From contig JBBCBC010000026.1 in NCBI GenBank assembly GCA_037126765.1, positions 12,698,418 through 12,762,417 of the forward strand: a stretch of 64,000 nucleotides of DNA, in the 5' to 3' direction. Shown here piece by piece: positions 23,820 to 34,640 of the stretch (the first letter of the stretch is position 1; the number at the start of each line of letters is the position of its first letter). The stretch is from Stenogyne calaminthoides. Its lineage: Eukaryota; Streptophyta; Magnoliopsida; Lamiales; Lamiaceae. The notes under the pieces were generated by a model. It ran no database searches and had not been told where the DNA came from. It saw only the letters and a list, made by a program, of their open reading frames with translations. Made by a program: the position numbers and the translations under genes.

Positions 23820-25400
23820 TGTAGGTCCCCGAATAGGGGTTTTGTGAGGGCAGAAGTCTAGAGGGAGGGGTGAATAGACTTAAAACTTTTCGTCTGATCG
23901 GTGTGATAGCGATTAGCCCGATCGAGTCGAGTGAATCGATTCGGATCGATAACCAACTTCTTGATCGCTGTGGGAGATCGATTCGATAACTATCGGTTTA
24001 ACTCGATGTGTGCGGAGCTTAAGTTTTACCCGTGTGAAAAACCAACAGTATAAATCGATTCCAAAGTTGGTATTTTAATCAGTTGACAAAATTGTCAAGT
24101 CTGATCAGATCAAAAGCTTGGTGCTAACTGATCTTAACTTAGAATATGTATGTGCTTTAAAGTTGTGCGATGTGAGAACAGTTAATCAAAGCAATAAAGG
24201 CACACAAGATTTATAGTGGTTTCGGACAAACCAGATCCTCGTCCCACTCTTCCCTATAACAAGGGGCACCAACTTAACCAACTTAACCGAATTAACCGAC
24301 TGGACTTAGTTTTGTGTGTTAGTCCAACACAGTACACCAACAGATGTTTTAAGAGTTCTCACTCAACCGATCCCGTAAATCGATCTTAGAAACCTTAGAT
24401 CGAAATCTTGCTAAACAACTTATCCTAACTTGGGGTTTGGGTAAGATTGTTTTAGTTCCAACTATGAAATCTTTTCTTGTGTATAAGCGACTTAAAACAG
24501 TAGATGAAAAGATTTCTATGCTAAGAACTTATGGGATGAACACTATATAGAATAAGCTTCTTGTTTGTGTTCTTCGTGTGAAATCTGAGTATTTTTGTTT
24601 TGTCAAGCTTTTCAGATAATTTCCGTGTCTTCACTCAAGAAGTGTGATCCCATATTTATAGACCTTGAAATCAAAGAGCCGTTGGAGAGCAATTTGAATT
24701 TGTTATTTTTCAGTAGACTTGGGCTTGATGTGACGTCTTCTTAGAACGAGGCATGGCCGGCGGCGTGAATATGTATTTGTAGCCGTTGGAGAGCATCATC
24801 GAATCCCGCCTTCATCCTTGATGTCGACTCGGATTCATATGTGTCTCTTCCTTATTGGATGGAAGACTTTTGCTTTGCGGTGTTGTTCTTCCAACTAAGG
24901 TTGACATTCTTCTGTTCGGATCATCGACGTATGATCAAGTTGAAACATCGATTTTTCACTTAGTGAGTGACTTTGATCGATCGGGGCTTTCGATCTACTG
25001 ATAGAGTCTTCTAGCGCTGTTGACTTAACTTCAACCGCGGACTCCGGTGATGTAGGTCTTCTTCAGTGCGATCTTCGAAGTCATCCGATCTTCGAGTATT
25101 CTAAGTTTGAACTTCATGACTTGGTGAGTTATCTAACTAGATCGATCGATCGATCTTCCGTTTACAGTTTTGCATTAAGCCCGGTCGGGATATCAAATTG
25201 TCTTCTGAATCTTCAGATCTGACCTATACATATTGAGTTCCCCCTCAATATGTGACCTATCTATTACATCAGTTGTTCTATACAATCATTATCAACTAGT
25301 CTCCTATAAGCGGTAATATAAACATCGATCGATAACAATGTGTCCGATGGTCCTATTACATGTGTTTTTGGAACTTTCATCAAAACTAAATTTCCCAACA
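23820..25400 (-). repeat. Y 5' LTR (1581 bp)
   Basis: TGTAGGTCCC at 23820 to TTTCCCAACA at 25400. TATA box (minus) at 24651-24660. Compared with the 3' LTR it shows many CAG to CG and CTG to CCG changes, for example AAATCGATTCC near 24055 against AAATCAGATTCC near 10597. Confidence 0.9.
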
Positions 25401-25405
25401 GTTTA
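25401..25405. repeat. Target-site duplication of Y (right)
   Basis: GTTTA, identical to 10352-10356. Confidence 0.9.
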
Positions 25406-26896
25406 CTTACTCAACTCGGCCCTGAGTTTTCTGACTACCTCTGTAGTTTACTTACTCAACCCGACCTTGAGCTTTCTGACTACCTCTGTAGTTTACTTAC
25501 TCAACTCACACAAGCTTTCAGACTACCACAAGTAGCTTACTAACTTCTTCTCTAGAGCTTTACACTACCTCTAGTTTTACTCACTCTTTTCTGACTCGAT
25601 CTCACCAACAATCACACTCAAACTACCTTCTAAAGGGTTTGGGGTTTCTTGGTTGGTTTCCAACTAGAATGAGATATCCTTTACAATAAAGTACAATGCA
25701 AAGGCTAGGATATCTCGACTAAGCTTTGGATATATCTTATCAAGCTAGGCTTAGTTTAATGAGCTCTCTTCAATATAAAGCACTTGGGAAATTCTGGGTT
25801 TTTCGAGTGCTTCAACTTTGCCATAATAAGTTTGAGCTCTTGAGTTGCTTACAAATTTCCCGTAACCTTTCAATGTAGAAGGTCACAAGTATTTATAGGC
25901 ATACACCAAGGTCACTCTTGAAAAACTATCCGTTGGAGAGATAGCTCCGAGAGTTTCCTCTTATGGTGTGTGAGAAACGGCTATATTTAGGGTTTGACAC
26001 TCCCTAACACGTTTTAGGCAATAGCCTTTCGTGTAGCCGATTTTCACTTTTTGCAGTCTGGAACTTTGTACTTCTGACATTTTTTCAATGACCTGTCATC
26101 GCTGTCGATTCGATGGTACGTTGTTGTCTTCCTCTTTTTTTTTTGACTTTTTGTCTCTAGTTAAAGGTAGACAACTCCAACGGCTCTTTTGATTACAATC
26201 TCTGAGTGATATAACCTTAACAACACTTTGTTCTTAGTTCCTTTTGTCTGCATTTGAATGTCTGGGGCAATATCTAATTTTCTAAGGAATCGTGATCTTC
26301 TCAGTAGTGCATCCTTCAGATAGATATGTTCAGTGCCTCGGAACATTCAGGTTTTATCTTGAGCATTGATGCATTCTTTGAAGTCTTGATAATTCTTATG
26401 CCTTGATATACTTGATCTTGATCTTCGATCTTGATCTTACGTGTCTTGAGTCTTGAGTCTTGAGGGTCTTGAGTCTTACGAGTCTTCGAGTCTTACGTCT
26501 TGTCTTCTTCTTGAGTCTTTTTGGATGTCTTGGTGATATCTTTGAAATCTTCATCTTTGAGTCTTGATTCCTCGATTTCATACTAAGTCTTGATATCTCG
26601 GTTTCTCGGACTTGAATTGATATCTCGATTTCATCTTCTTGAGTCTTGATTTCTTCGTTTCATCTTTGAAACTTCAATTTCATCTTTGAAACTTCCGGTT
26701 TCTTGAAACTTAAGAGTTCTTCGAATCTTGAGATCCTAACCCGATCTATATCTGGCCGACTATACATTTTGCGATAACATCCTGAATACTCTAAAACCAA
26801 TCATGACTCAACTATCAAGATTATTCTGAACATGTCATACTCAGGGGTTTTGGGATCTAATCAAAATCATATCTTTATTAAATTCATCTCCCAACA
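25401..26896 (-). repeat. X0 LTR, right fragment
   Basis: It continues the LTR interrupted by Y: about 50 bp tandem units, then a TATA box (plus GTATTTATAGGC at 25889-25900), the TCTTGAG-rich tract and the CTCCCAACA terminus at 26896. Beyond it the sequence changes abruptly to the Z1 LTR. Whether X0 is a solo LTR or a full element cannot be seen because its left part is outside the window or removed. Confidence 0.8.
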
Positions 26897-28685
26897 ATAA
26901 CTATTGCTTTGACTTATGATGGGAATAGAGTCAATGCGATTCAATACCTTATATCTTGGGTAATATTATTAATTACATGACGATTGCTGACATTTAATAT
27001 GGAGAATCGCGTGCAAAATCGTCTTCTTGATTTGTCCCTTGGTGGGCTCATATCCTTTATCATGTCAAATCTTGCAAGTGGAAATTTATTTCCGCATGGA
27101 TAATAATGTTGAGCTCTTTACTCAAGGACAAAGATATTAATTAATATAAAGCTTGTTCAAATGGCTTAATTAATTAATGGACTAAGATAATCTTAAATCA
27201 ATTGGAAATAATGACCGGGAGCCATGTTATATGTGAAATCGTAATATGGGTTAAGATGGATAGTTCAATATTAATTTTATAGTGGAGTAAATTAATATTA
27301 ATGGACTTGAATAATATTTGGCCCAAAATATTAAAGCTTCATAGTCCATTGGAGGTCCAATCTTAATTCTCCTATAGGCCCCCCAAATTGCCCAAAATAA
27401 AGTCCAATCAATGAGAGAGAGAAGAAAATATTCTTGCTAAATTTCCAATAGTAATTTTCGAAATTTTTGTCTATTAAAGGAAGAAAAGATTGTCTTGATT
27501 TTCTTGTAGATATTTTATGGAAAGAGATAATTATTGTAGGAATACATAATTATCCCATAAATTCAAGAAGTCAAATCTTGACTCCTATAATAGTGTAATT
27601 TTCGAAAATCATAGGTAGAAGAGGGGAAAGAATTTTTTATGGAAAATTTAATTAAGGAGAAAAGAATATAGAAGATATATTCAAGATTTCTTGGAGACCA
27701 AGAAAAGATTTTCTCCCTTATGGGAGAGAAATTAAATATTTTGCTACCACCTTTGTGGATTTCTAATATTTCCAACACATGGAATTGCACTTGGGAATGA
27801 AGAGTTCATCCCCTATAAATAGGGAGGAGGGGAGGGCGAAAATTAGGGTTGGAAAATAAGGGAGAAAATCTTTTCTTGGTCTCCAAGAAATCTTGAATAT
27901 ATCTTCTATATTCTTTTTTCCTTAATTAAATTTTCCATAAAAAATTCTTTCCCCTCTTCTACCTATGATTTTCGAAAATTACACTATTATAAGAGTCAAG
28001 ATTTGACTTCTTGAATTTATGGGATAATTATGTATTCCTACAATAATTATCTATTTTCATAAAATATCTACAAGAAAATCAAGACAATCTTTTCTTCCTT
28101 TAATAGACAAAAATTTCGAAAATTACTATTGGAAATTTAGCAATAATATTTTCTTCTCTTTCTCTCATTGATTGGACTTTATTTTGGGCTATTTGGGGGG
28201 CCTTTAGGAGAATTAAGATTGGACCTCCAATGGACTATGAAGCTTTAATATTTTGGGCCAAATATTATTCAAGTCCATTAATATTAATTTACTACACTAT
28301 AAAATTAATATTGAACTATCCATCTTAACCCATATTACGATTTCACATATAACATGGCTCCTGGTCATTATTTCCCGCGTTTAAGATTATCTTAGTCCAT
28401 TAATTAGTTAAGACACTGAACAAGCTTTGTATTAATTAATATCTTTGTCCTTGGAGTAAAGACAACTCAACATTATTATCCATGCCGGAAATAAATTTCC
28501 ACTTTCAAGATTTGGCATGATAAAGGATATGAGCCCACCAAGGGGACAAATCAAGCAAGACGTACTTGCATGCGATTCTCCGTATTAAATGTTAGCAATC
28601 GTCATGTAATTAATAATATTGCCCAAGATATAAGGTATCGAATCGCATTGACTCTCTTCCCATCATAAGTCAAAGCAATAGTTAT
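26897..28685. repeat. Large palindrome A (U3 arms)
   Basis: Arm 26897-27720 is the reverse complement of 27857-28685. The spacer 27721-27856 carries the LTR core with a TATA box (CCCTATAAATAGGG). In the stretch I compared by eye the arms differ at only a few percent of positions. The right arm continues as normal U3 to 29131. Confidence 0.9.
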
Positions 28686-29131
28686 TAATTTAACACGATC
28701 CTATTTAAGGGACGGAGATTAAGAAATAACACACCACTGAGGTCTAATTCTTGTATATTAAGTACCAAAGAATTTGTCCTCCTGTAGGTCCTCATTCAAC
28801 GCACCTAAATGCGCTAGTGTGATCCCTTGGTCAAGACAGGCCAATCTGGGTCTCACACTTCAACCGTTCATGATGGTTCGTTCATTTCCATCTGGGTTGT
28901 GAATTTGTACTTAATTACGAGGGCTGTTAATTTGACCTTCAGTGATCGGGTATCACCAAATTAACTACAACGTAATACGTATTGTCTTGTAGAACGGGTT
29001 TGCAATAAACATATATAACATTCATTCATATTTAATGCAACAGTGATTAAATAATTTATCTCAGTAAATAAATAAGAAACTTCAGTTTGGTTATACAAAG
29101 TAAAAGCATACTTTTCAGTATAACCCCAACA
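28686..29131 (-). repeat. Remaining U3 of the Z1 body-side 3' LTR
   Basis: It ends CCCCAACA at 29131, matching TGTTGGGATTATAC at the start of the Z2 LTRs. It contains no ORF of note. Confidence 0.8.
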
Positions 29132-29251
29132 ATCTCCCACTTATACTCAAAGTCTGCTTTTAAGTATACTACATCATGTCTCGTGTTCTATGTGACATCT
29201 AATGTCACCCTACACGAACCTAATAATATTTCTCCCACTTATACTCAAAGC
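29132..29251 (-). promoter_or_regulatory. Duplicated polypurine-tract motif of Z1
   Basis: Minus-strand TTTGAGTATAAGTGGGAGA occurs at the LTR border (29132-29151) and again about 100 bases upstream (29231-29250). Z2 has the same pair at about 44623-44642 and 44721-44740. Confidence 0.7.
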
Positions 29252-30963
29252 AGATTGGCAACGTCCTTGACACCCATTCCTTCCACATGTCTCTCGAATG
29301 TGCTCTGAGGCAGACCCTTTGTGAATGGATTTGCTAGGTTGTCTTCCGATGCAATCTTAGCCACCTCAATGTCTCCTCTCTTAACGATTTCTCGTATGAG
29401 ATGGTATTTTCTTTCAATGTGTTTGCTGGCTTTGTGGGCTCTCGGTTCCCTTGAATTTGCAACTGCTTCGGTGTTATCACAGTAGACCGTGATTTTGCTG
29501 GGCAAATTCGGGACCACGTCCAAGTCCACCAGGAAGTTCTTGAGCCAAACCGCTTCCTTCGTTGCTTCACAAGAGGCGACGTACTCATCTTCCATGGTAG
29601 AATCAGCGATGTATTTCTGCTTTACGCTTCTCCATGTCATTGCTCCTCCCCCCATGCAAAACACACTACCCGAGGTAGACTTTCTGGAGTCAATGTTTGA
29701 TTGGAAATCCGAGTCCATGTAACCGATGGGGATCAGACTGTCTGACTTGTAAACCAACATTCTATCCCGTGTCCTTTTCAGGTACTTCAGAATATTCCTT
29801 ACTGCAGTCCAATGCTCTTTCCCAGGGTTACTTTGATATCTTGCCACCATGCCTACGGCAAAGCAGATATCCGGTCTCGTACACAACATTGCATACATGA
29901 GGCTTCCCACTGCCGAAGCATAAGGGATGCATTTCATGTCATCTATCTCTTTCTGTGTCTTGGGACACATCTCTTTGGATAGATGAATTCCGTGTCTGTA
30001 GGGCACAAAGCCTTTCTTGGAATCCTGCATGCTGAAGCGCTTCAAAATAGTATCTATGTATGAGGCTTGCGAAAGCCCAACAATTCTTTTCCTGCGATCT
30101 CGAGCGATCTTGATCCCTAGGATGTGACCGGCTTCCCCTAAGTCCTTCATATCGAACTGTTTTGACAGCCATGCCCTTACGTCTGATAACACCCTTACAT
30201 CATTTCCGATGAGCAAAATGTCGTCCACGTATAGTACCAAAAATACCAATGCAGTTCTGTCACGCTTTTTATAGACATAACTTTCAAATTCATTTTGATC
30301 GAATCCGTAGGATTTTATAACTTGATCAAAACACTGATTCCAAGCTCGGGATGCTTGCTTCAGTCCATAAATGGACTTCCTGAGCTTGCAAACCAGATGC
30401 TCTTGGCCTTTTTCAATGACGCCTTCGGGTTGTTGCATATAGATTACTTCGTCAAGATTTCCATTAAGGAAAGCTGTCTTGACGTCCATTTGCCAGATCT
30501 CAAATTCTAGATGCGCAGCAATCGACAAGAGAATGTGGATGGACTTGAGCATGGCTACGGGCGAAAAGGTTTCCTCATAATCGATCCCTTTTTTCTGAGT
30601 GTACCCTTTCGCCACAAGTCTTGCTTTGAAGGTTTCAACCCTTCCGTCCGATCCCCTTTTTCTCTTGTATACCCACTTGCATCCGATGGGTTTTACCCCA
30701 TCAAGTGGTTCGACTAGCTCCCACACCGTGTTGTGATCTATTGAACCCATCTCGGCTTCCATTGCTGTTTGCCAAGATTGAGCATCTTTGTCTTGGATTG
30801 CCTCGTTGTAGGACCATGGATCTGATTCTTCTGCGGAGATCAAGTCCGAAGACTCTCCGATCCCCAAGAATCTCTCGGGTTTTCTGATAACCCTCCCACT
30901 ATGACGAGGTTCCGGTTGTGTAGGCGTGACGTTTGGTATATCATTTTTTATGCAGGTTAGCAT
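29245..30963 (-). CDS. pol: Z1 pol: reverse transcriptase and RNase H
   Basis: This is the longest open frame of the window (572 codons). The RT N-terminus 'NTVWELVEPLDGVKPIGCKW' is followed by 'RLVAKGYTQKKGIDYEETFS' and the catalytic 'YVDDILLIGNDV' at about 30205-30240. RNase H follows with 'DNTEAVANSREPRAHK' and 'IASEDNLANPFTKGLP', ending just inside the PPT region. All visible RT catalytic residues are present. It overlaps the integrase frame by about 20 bases at an A-run near 30945, so the polyprotein is broken there by one frameshift. The lineage is not Sirevirus; I leave it unassigned within Ty1/copia. Confidence 0.9.
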   Translation of the reverse strand: MLTCIKNDIPNVTPTQPEPRHSGRVIRKPERFLGIGESSDLISAEESDPWSYNEAIQDKDAQSWQTAMEAEMGSIDHNTVWELVEPLDGVKPIGCKWVYKRKRGSDGRVETFKARLVAKGYTQKKGIDYEETFSPVAMLKSIHILLSIAAHLEFEIWQMDVKTAFLNGNLDEVIYMQQPEGVIEKGQEHLVCKLRKSIYGLKQASRAWNQCFDQVIKSYGFDQNEFESYVYKKRDRTALVFLVLYVDDILLIGNDVRVLSDVRAWLSKQFDMKDLGEAGHILGIKIARDRRKRIVGLSQASYIDTILKRFSMQDSKKGFVPYRHGIHLSKEMCPKTQKEIDDMKCIPYASAVGSLMYAMLCTRPDICFAVGMVARYQSNPGKEHWTAVRNILKYLKRTRDRMLVYKSDSLIPIGYMDSDFQSNIDSRKSTSGSVFCMGGGAMTWRSVKQKYIADSTMEDEYVASCEATKEAVWLKNFLVDLDVVPNLPSKITVYCDNTEAVANSREPRAHKASKHIERKYHLIREIVKRGDIEVAKIASEDNLANPFTKGLPQSTFERHVEGMGVKDVANLL

Positions 30964-31771
30964 CGGTTGGCCCCTTAAGTTCTTCTAAGGTAATTTCACT
31001 TCTAGGCTTTCGACTGTTCATATAGTCTTCTTCCAAAAATCTAAAGTGAGTACTGATTACCACCTTTTGATCTTCGGGACCATAGAACATGCATCCTTTA
31101 GTTCCTTCGGGGTACCCTATGAACATCCTTAATTCCGAACGTGCATCCAATTTACCGGCTTCCTTGTCTAGCACGTATGTCGGACACCCCCAGATCCTGA
31201 TGTGTCCAAAACTGGGCTTGCGCCCCGTCCACAATTCTCTCGGGGTTTTAGGTACCGATTTGGATGGCACTAGGTTCAGAATATAAACTGTTGTTTCTAA
31301 TGCGTAACCCCAGTATGATTTTGGTAAATCCGCATAACTCATCATTGACCTTACCATTTCTAAAAGCGTTTTATTCCTTTGTTCTGCAACCCCGTTTTGT
31401 TGAGGGGTACCGGGAGCAGTCAACTGGGATGCAATCCCCACTTCCGATAGGTAGTTCAAAAATTCATCGCTGAGGTATTCGCCTCCACGATCAGATCTTA
31501 GAAACTTGATACTTTTTCCCTTATGATTCTCTGCTTGAGCCTTAAATTCTTTGAATTTATCAAAGGTCTCAGATTTATGCTTCATTAGAAAAATGTATCT
31601 GTAGCGTGAGTAATCATCGATAAAAGTAACGAAATACTCGTAGCCACCTCTAGCTTTGATTTGCATTGGACCACACACATAGGTGTGAACGATTTCTAAC
31701 ACCTCTTTAGCTCTAAGCCCCTTGGCTCCAAATGCCCTCTTGGTCATTTTACCTCCAAGCACGATTCGCAA
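30941..31771 (-). pseudogene. pol: Z1 pol: integrase
   Basis: Integrase core: 'FVTFIDDYSRYRYIFLM', the second catalytic Asp in 'LRSDRGGEYLSDEF', and the Glu in 'PQQNGVAEQRNKTLLEM'. The C-terminal 'FLEEDYMNSRKPRS' connects to RT. The usual HTDVCGP around the first catalytic Asp reads HTYVCGP here, so the first Asp appears replaced by Tyr; Z2 keeps HTDVCGP. Frameshifts bound it on both sides (near 31770 and 30945). Confidence 0.85.
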
Positions 31772-32456
31772 GTCGGAAATGGCTCAATTTGGAGAGACCC
31801 CAAAGAACCATCACCAACCTTTGAATCCTTTTCGGGTTAATATGACCTAATCTTAGGTGCCAAAGAAGTGTCTCATTCACGTCCGCCGAGAGCTTTCGTT
31901 TACAAGAAATAGTAGATGTGTTATAGGATGCATTTTGTGAGTGATGTGCACAGTTAATAATATAGAGATTGTTCCTCAAAGTTCCACGACAGATAATCAC
32001 ATCGTTACGAAAAACAGTAACATCTTTATTGAAACGAACAGAATATCCATCGATAAACAGTTTAGAAATAGAAATAAGGTTTTTCTGAAAAATAGTAACA
32101 TAAAGAACATCTCTTAAAATTAACGTCTTGTCGCCAAAGGACAGGTGCACTTCTCCCACTGCTTCAGCTGCCACTCTCGTAGCATCTTCTAGCGTGATGA
32201 GGATCTCACTCTCACTTAGTCGTCGGGTCTGCTTGAAATCCTGCAATGTGAAACATACATGATCAGTGGATCCCGTATCCAATACCCACGAGTGGGTAGC
32301 ATACTCCGCCAAACAAGTTTCAACAACTAGCGAGTGTGAATTGCCTTTCTTTCCATTTCTTTTGGGTTTGGAACAGGCCGACCTCCATTGTCCCTTTTCA
32401 CCGCAGTTGAAGCACTTCCCCTTAGCTGGATTCTTTGCTCCACCATCCCTCTTCAC
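31749..32456 (-). pseudogene. pol: Z1 gag zinc knuckle, protease and pre-integrase
   Basis: The frame opens in the Lys-rich end of Gag, passes the knuckle CFNCGEKGQWRSAC and the protease site 'WVLDTGSTDHVC' (DTG near 32265-32275), then 'VLYVTIFQKNLISISKLF' and the HLRLGH pre-integrase motif. The knuckle has Gln where the metal-binding His is expected, as in Z2. The frame is lost at about 31760 within the 'CESCLEGKMTKR' segment. Confidence 0.85.
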
Positions 32457-33182
32457 CTTTCCTTTGTCTTTGGCAACACTCGAGTTAGCTTGGCTTTCGC
32501 TTTTGGGTTTCCTCTTCCTCTTGCCTCCCTTTGGCCTAGAAGAAGAAGAAGGCCTAACTACCGCTAAGGCTTGACTGCTCTCTCCTAAAATTCCTTCAGT
32601 CGAGACAAGAGCTTACAACAGATCAGGCAAAGTGAACTTTTGATTATTCATTTGATAATTCAGCCTGAACTGTTCAAAGCTCTTGGGCAGGGAATGGAGT
32701 ATGAAATCGATCTGGGTCTCGATGTCATATTCAGCTCCAAGCACCTCGAGTTTGTTGAGGTGAGCCATCATCTGGAGAACATGTTCCCATACGGGTGTTC
32801 CCTCCATCATTTTCATAGAGAGCATGTCCCTCATGGTGATCTGCCGAGCCACACGGTTCTGATGTTGAAACATCACTTTAAGATTGACCATGATTTCTGC
32901 AGCGGTCTCAACGTTTTGGTGTTGGTGTTGCAACACATCTGACATTGAAGCCAAGATGGTACACTTCGCCATTTCGTTAGAACGCTCCCAGTTATCATAT
33001 TCTTTCCTAACCACTTTGGTTGACTCGTCAGATGGCTTTTCTGGTTAGGGTGTAGTAAGAACCCAGTTATGGCTTTGTGCAATGAGGACAATAGTGAGTT
33101 TTCGATACCAATCAACAAAATTTTCTCCAGTGAGGTGGTTATCTTTCAGTATATTGAACAGTGGATTAAAAGGTTGTGACAT
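32457..33182 (-). pseudogene. gag: Z1 gag
   Basis: It starts at ATG 33182 ('MSQPFNPLFNILKDNHLTGE'), with 'NFVDWYRKLTIVL' typical of copia Gag. It is stopped by a TAA after about 45 codons, reopens at 33014 with the UBN2 core ('QITMRDMLSMKMMEG', 'LPKSFEQFRLNYQMN') and is stopped again by TAA near 32611. A Ser/Lys-rich segment then leads into the knuckle. Both stops could be single C-to-T changes of Gln codons. Confidence 0.8.
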
Positions 33183-34620
33183 GATGAACTGAAATAAACA
33201 TATATTTTGTATCAATATCCAGATCAACACAAAATTAAATCACATAATTCGATCACATGATTCATATTAAAATCTCAAAAAAAATATGAACATGCATCAG
33301 CCAACATCTCAAAACAGATTTAAATGAGCCTCGTGGGAGGGTCATCATTTAAATCACATTCAAGCAAGTTACAAACAAGAACAGTTACAAACCTTTAATT
33401 AAAAAATTAATAGTCGGCTCCCACTTGACCAATATAAAATTGACAGGGACTTCGGAGAAGTATATAAATATCAATTTTATACCTAAGTAATAACCATGGT
33501 TAAATACAGAACTATTTCTTTGCTTTGATCGAACCTCGTGGGAGGGTCATCGTCGCCACTAATAATAATTCACAATCATCCTTTTGGGAATTTATTCATG
33601 TGAAAGTTATCTTTTGACCGTCCCGTAGGGGAATTTCTCCAAAAGATTTCACCAATAAATAAATCATGGAGGTCAAAATTAATTTGTGTCAAAACAAATT
33701 AATATTTAAAATATACTTAGTAATTTTTGAATTTGAGATTTTTCGTTGAGCAATTCTCATGCAAACAAATTTAAACAAATTAAATAAAGCACAAGAAAAT
33801 ACGGCAACAATAAATCAAGCGTAAGCAGAAAATAAACACATTGGGCACAAATTATCCAACTGTCATGGTTTGATTTTCTTTGGCTTGATCTTGAAGACAC
33901 ACCGTCTTGAATTTCTCCCACTCGTTCGTCTTGAAGAGAACTCCATCTTGAAACGTCACGCCAAGCAGCTCGGCAATGATGATGCATGCCCACATTCGGT
34001 GGCCGTTTGGTCGGCGAATACGCGCGCCGCGCAAGCTCTCGGCGATCTCGGAAAAGCGGTGGGGTCAGCGCCCGTACGCGTGCTTGCCGTGCTGCTCGTG
34101 TCCACCCACCGCCGCCTCGCCTCCTTTGCCTTCACCCATCCGCTTTGAAACGCGGTGCGGTAGTGCCCATCGCCTTCGCCCGTCTTGCGCCGCTAGGGCC
34201 AATCCCGCCTCGATGCCTAGGCCTGTGCGTGCGGCATCGTTCGCGCCACATACGTGCCTCCCTTGGCATATTTCGCGCAGCGTACGTCGCCCACGTACTG
34301 TTCCGGAACCGTCTTTAACTCGTCTCCATCTTCGTCTCTGATCAGGTTATAATTTATTTAACGAAAAATAAATACCTTAAATCTATACTAGTCTATTACA
34401 TTGAACAAATCAAATAGCCTAATCTACTCGTGGATTTTCTCACGAGAAAAACAAATCCGAACGAGTCGAATTAAAAAACCATCCATTCATACGCATGAAA
34501 ATAAACACATTAAATACCATGACAATTGGATACCTGCAAAACAGATCTAGTAATTCTACTATCCAATTTCAATTTAATGTCCAACAATTTAAATAACAAT
34601 TTAAAAAATCAGAGCTCGAA
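33183..34620 (-). other. Z1 untranslated leader with GC-rich block
   Basis: There is no gag sequence here. 33183-33840 is AT-rich. 33960-34330 is strikingly GC- and CpG-rich and open in several frames on both strands. A C-terminal stretch of one minus frame ('EWEKFKT..LQ.QAK.NQTMT.G', about 33850-33960) also exists in Z2 at 40095-40206. Most base differences between the copies there change the amino acid, which argues against a conserved protein. Confidence 0.6.
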
Positions 34621-34640
34621 ACCAGAGCTCTGATACAAGT
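34621..34640 (-). promoter_or_regulatory. Z1 primer-binding site
   Basis: Minus strand ACTTGTATCAGAGCTCTGGT beside TGTTGGG; one mismatch to TGGTATCAGAGC. Confidence 0.85.

Larger units (their letters stand above)
10357..25400 (-). mobile_element. Y: complete but decayed Sirevirus-type copia element
   Basis: Two LTRs (10357-11925 and 23820-25400) flank an 11.9 kb interior. A perfect 5 bp duplication GTTTA shows it entered the X0 LTR as one unit. On the minus strand the order is PBS, gag, protease, integrase, RT, RNase H, a roughly 1.4 kb antisense-looking insert, an accessory gene with its own promoter and intron, then the polypurine tract. It is of the same family as W by LTR ends and accessory ORF. 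The coding parts are full of frameshifts, many at CG-rich places where sister copies have CAG or CTG. Confidence 0.9.

Noticed and set aside
26897..29131. Two independent Z-family LTRs in opposite orientation
   Set aside because: The right side (palindrome B) shows the complementary U5 arrangement with the same core orientation; one inversion explains both better than two chance insertions.
29087..29308. Plus-strand ORFs across Z1 and the other minus-strand elements
   Set aside because: They are antisense shadows of pol or LTR sequence with no domain of their own.
33976..34341. Overlapping ORFs of about 110-120 codons in the GC-rich Z1 leader as a real gene
   Set aside because: They are open in several frames on both strands because GC-rich sequence has few stops; the part comparable with Z2 changes mostly at amino-acid-altering positions.
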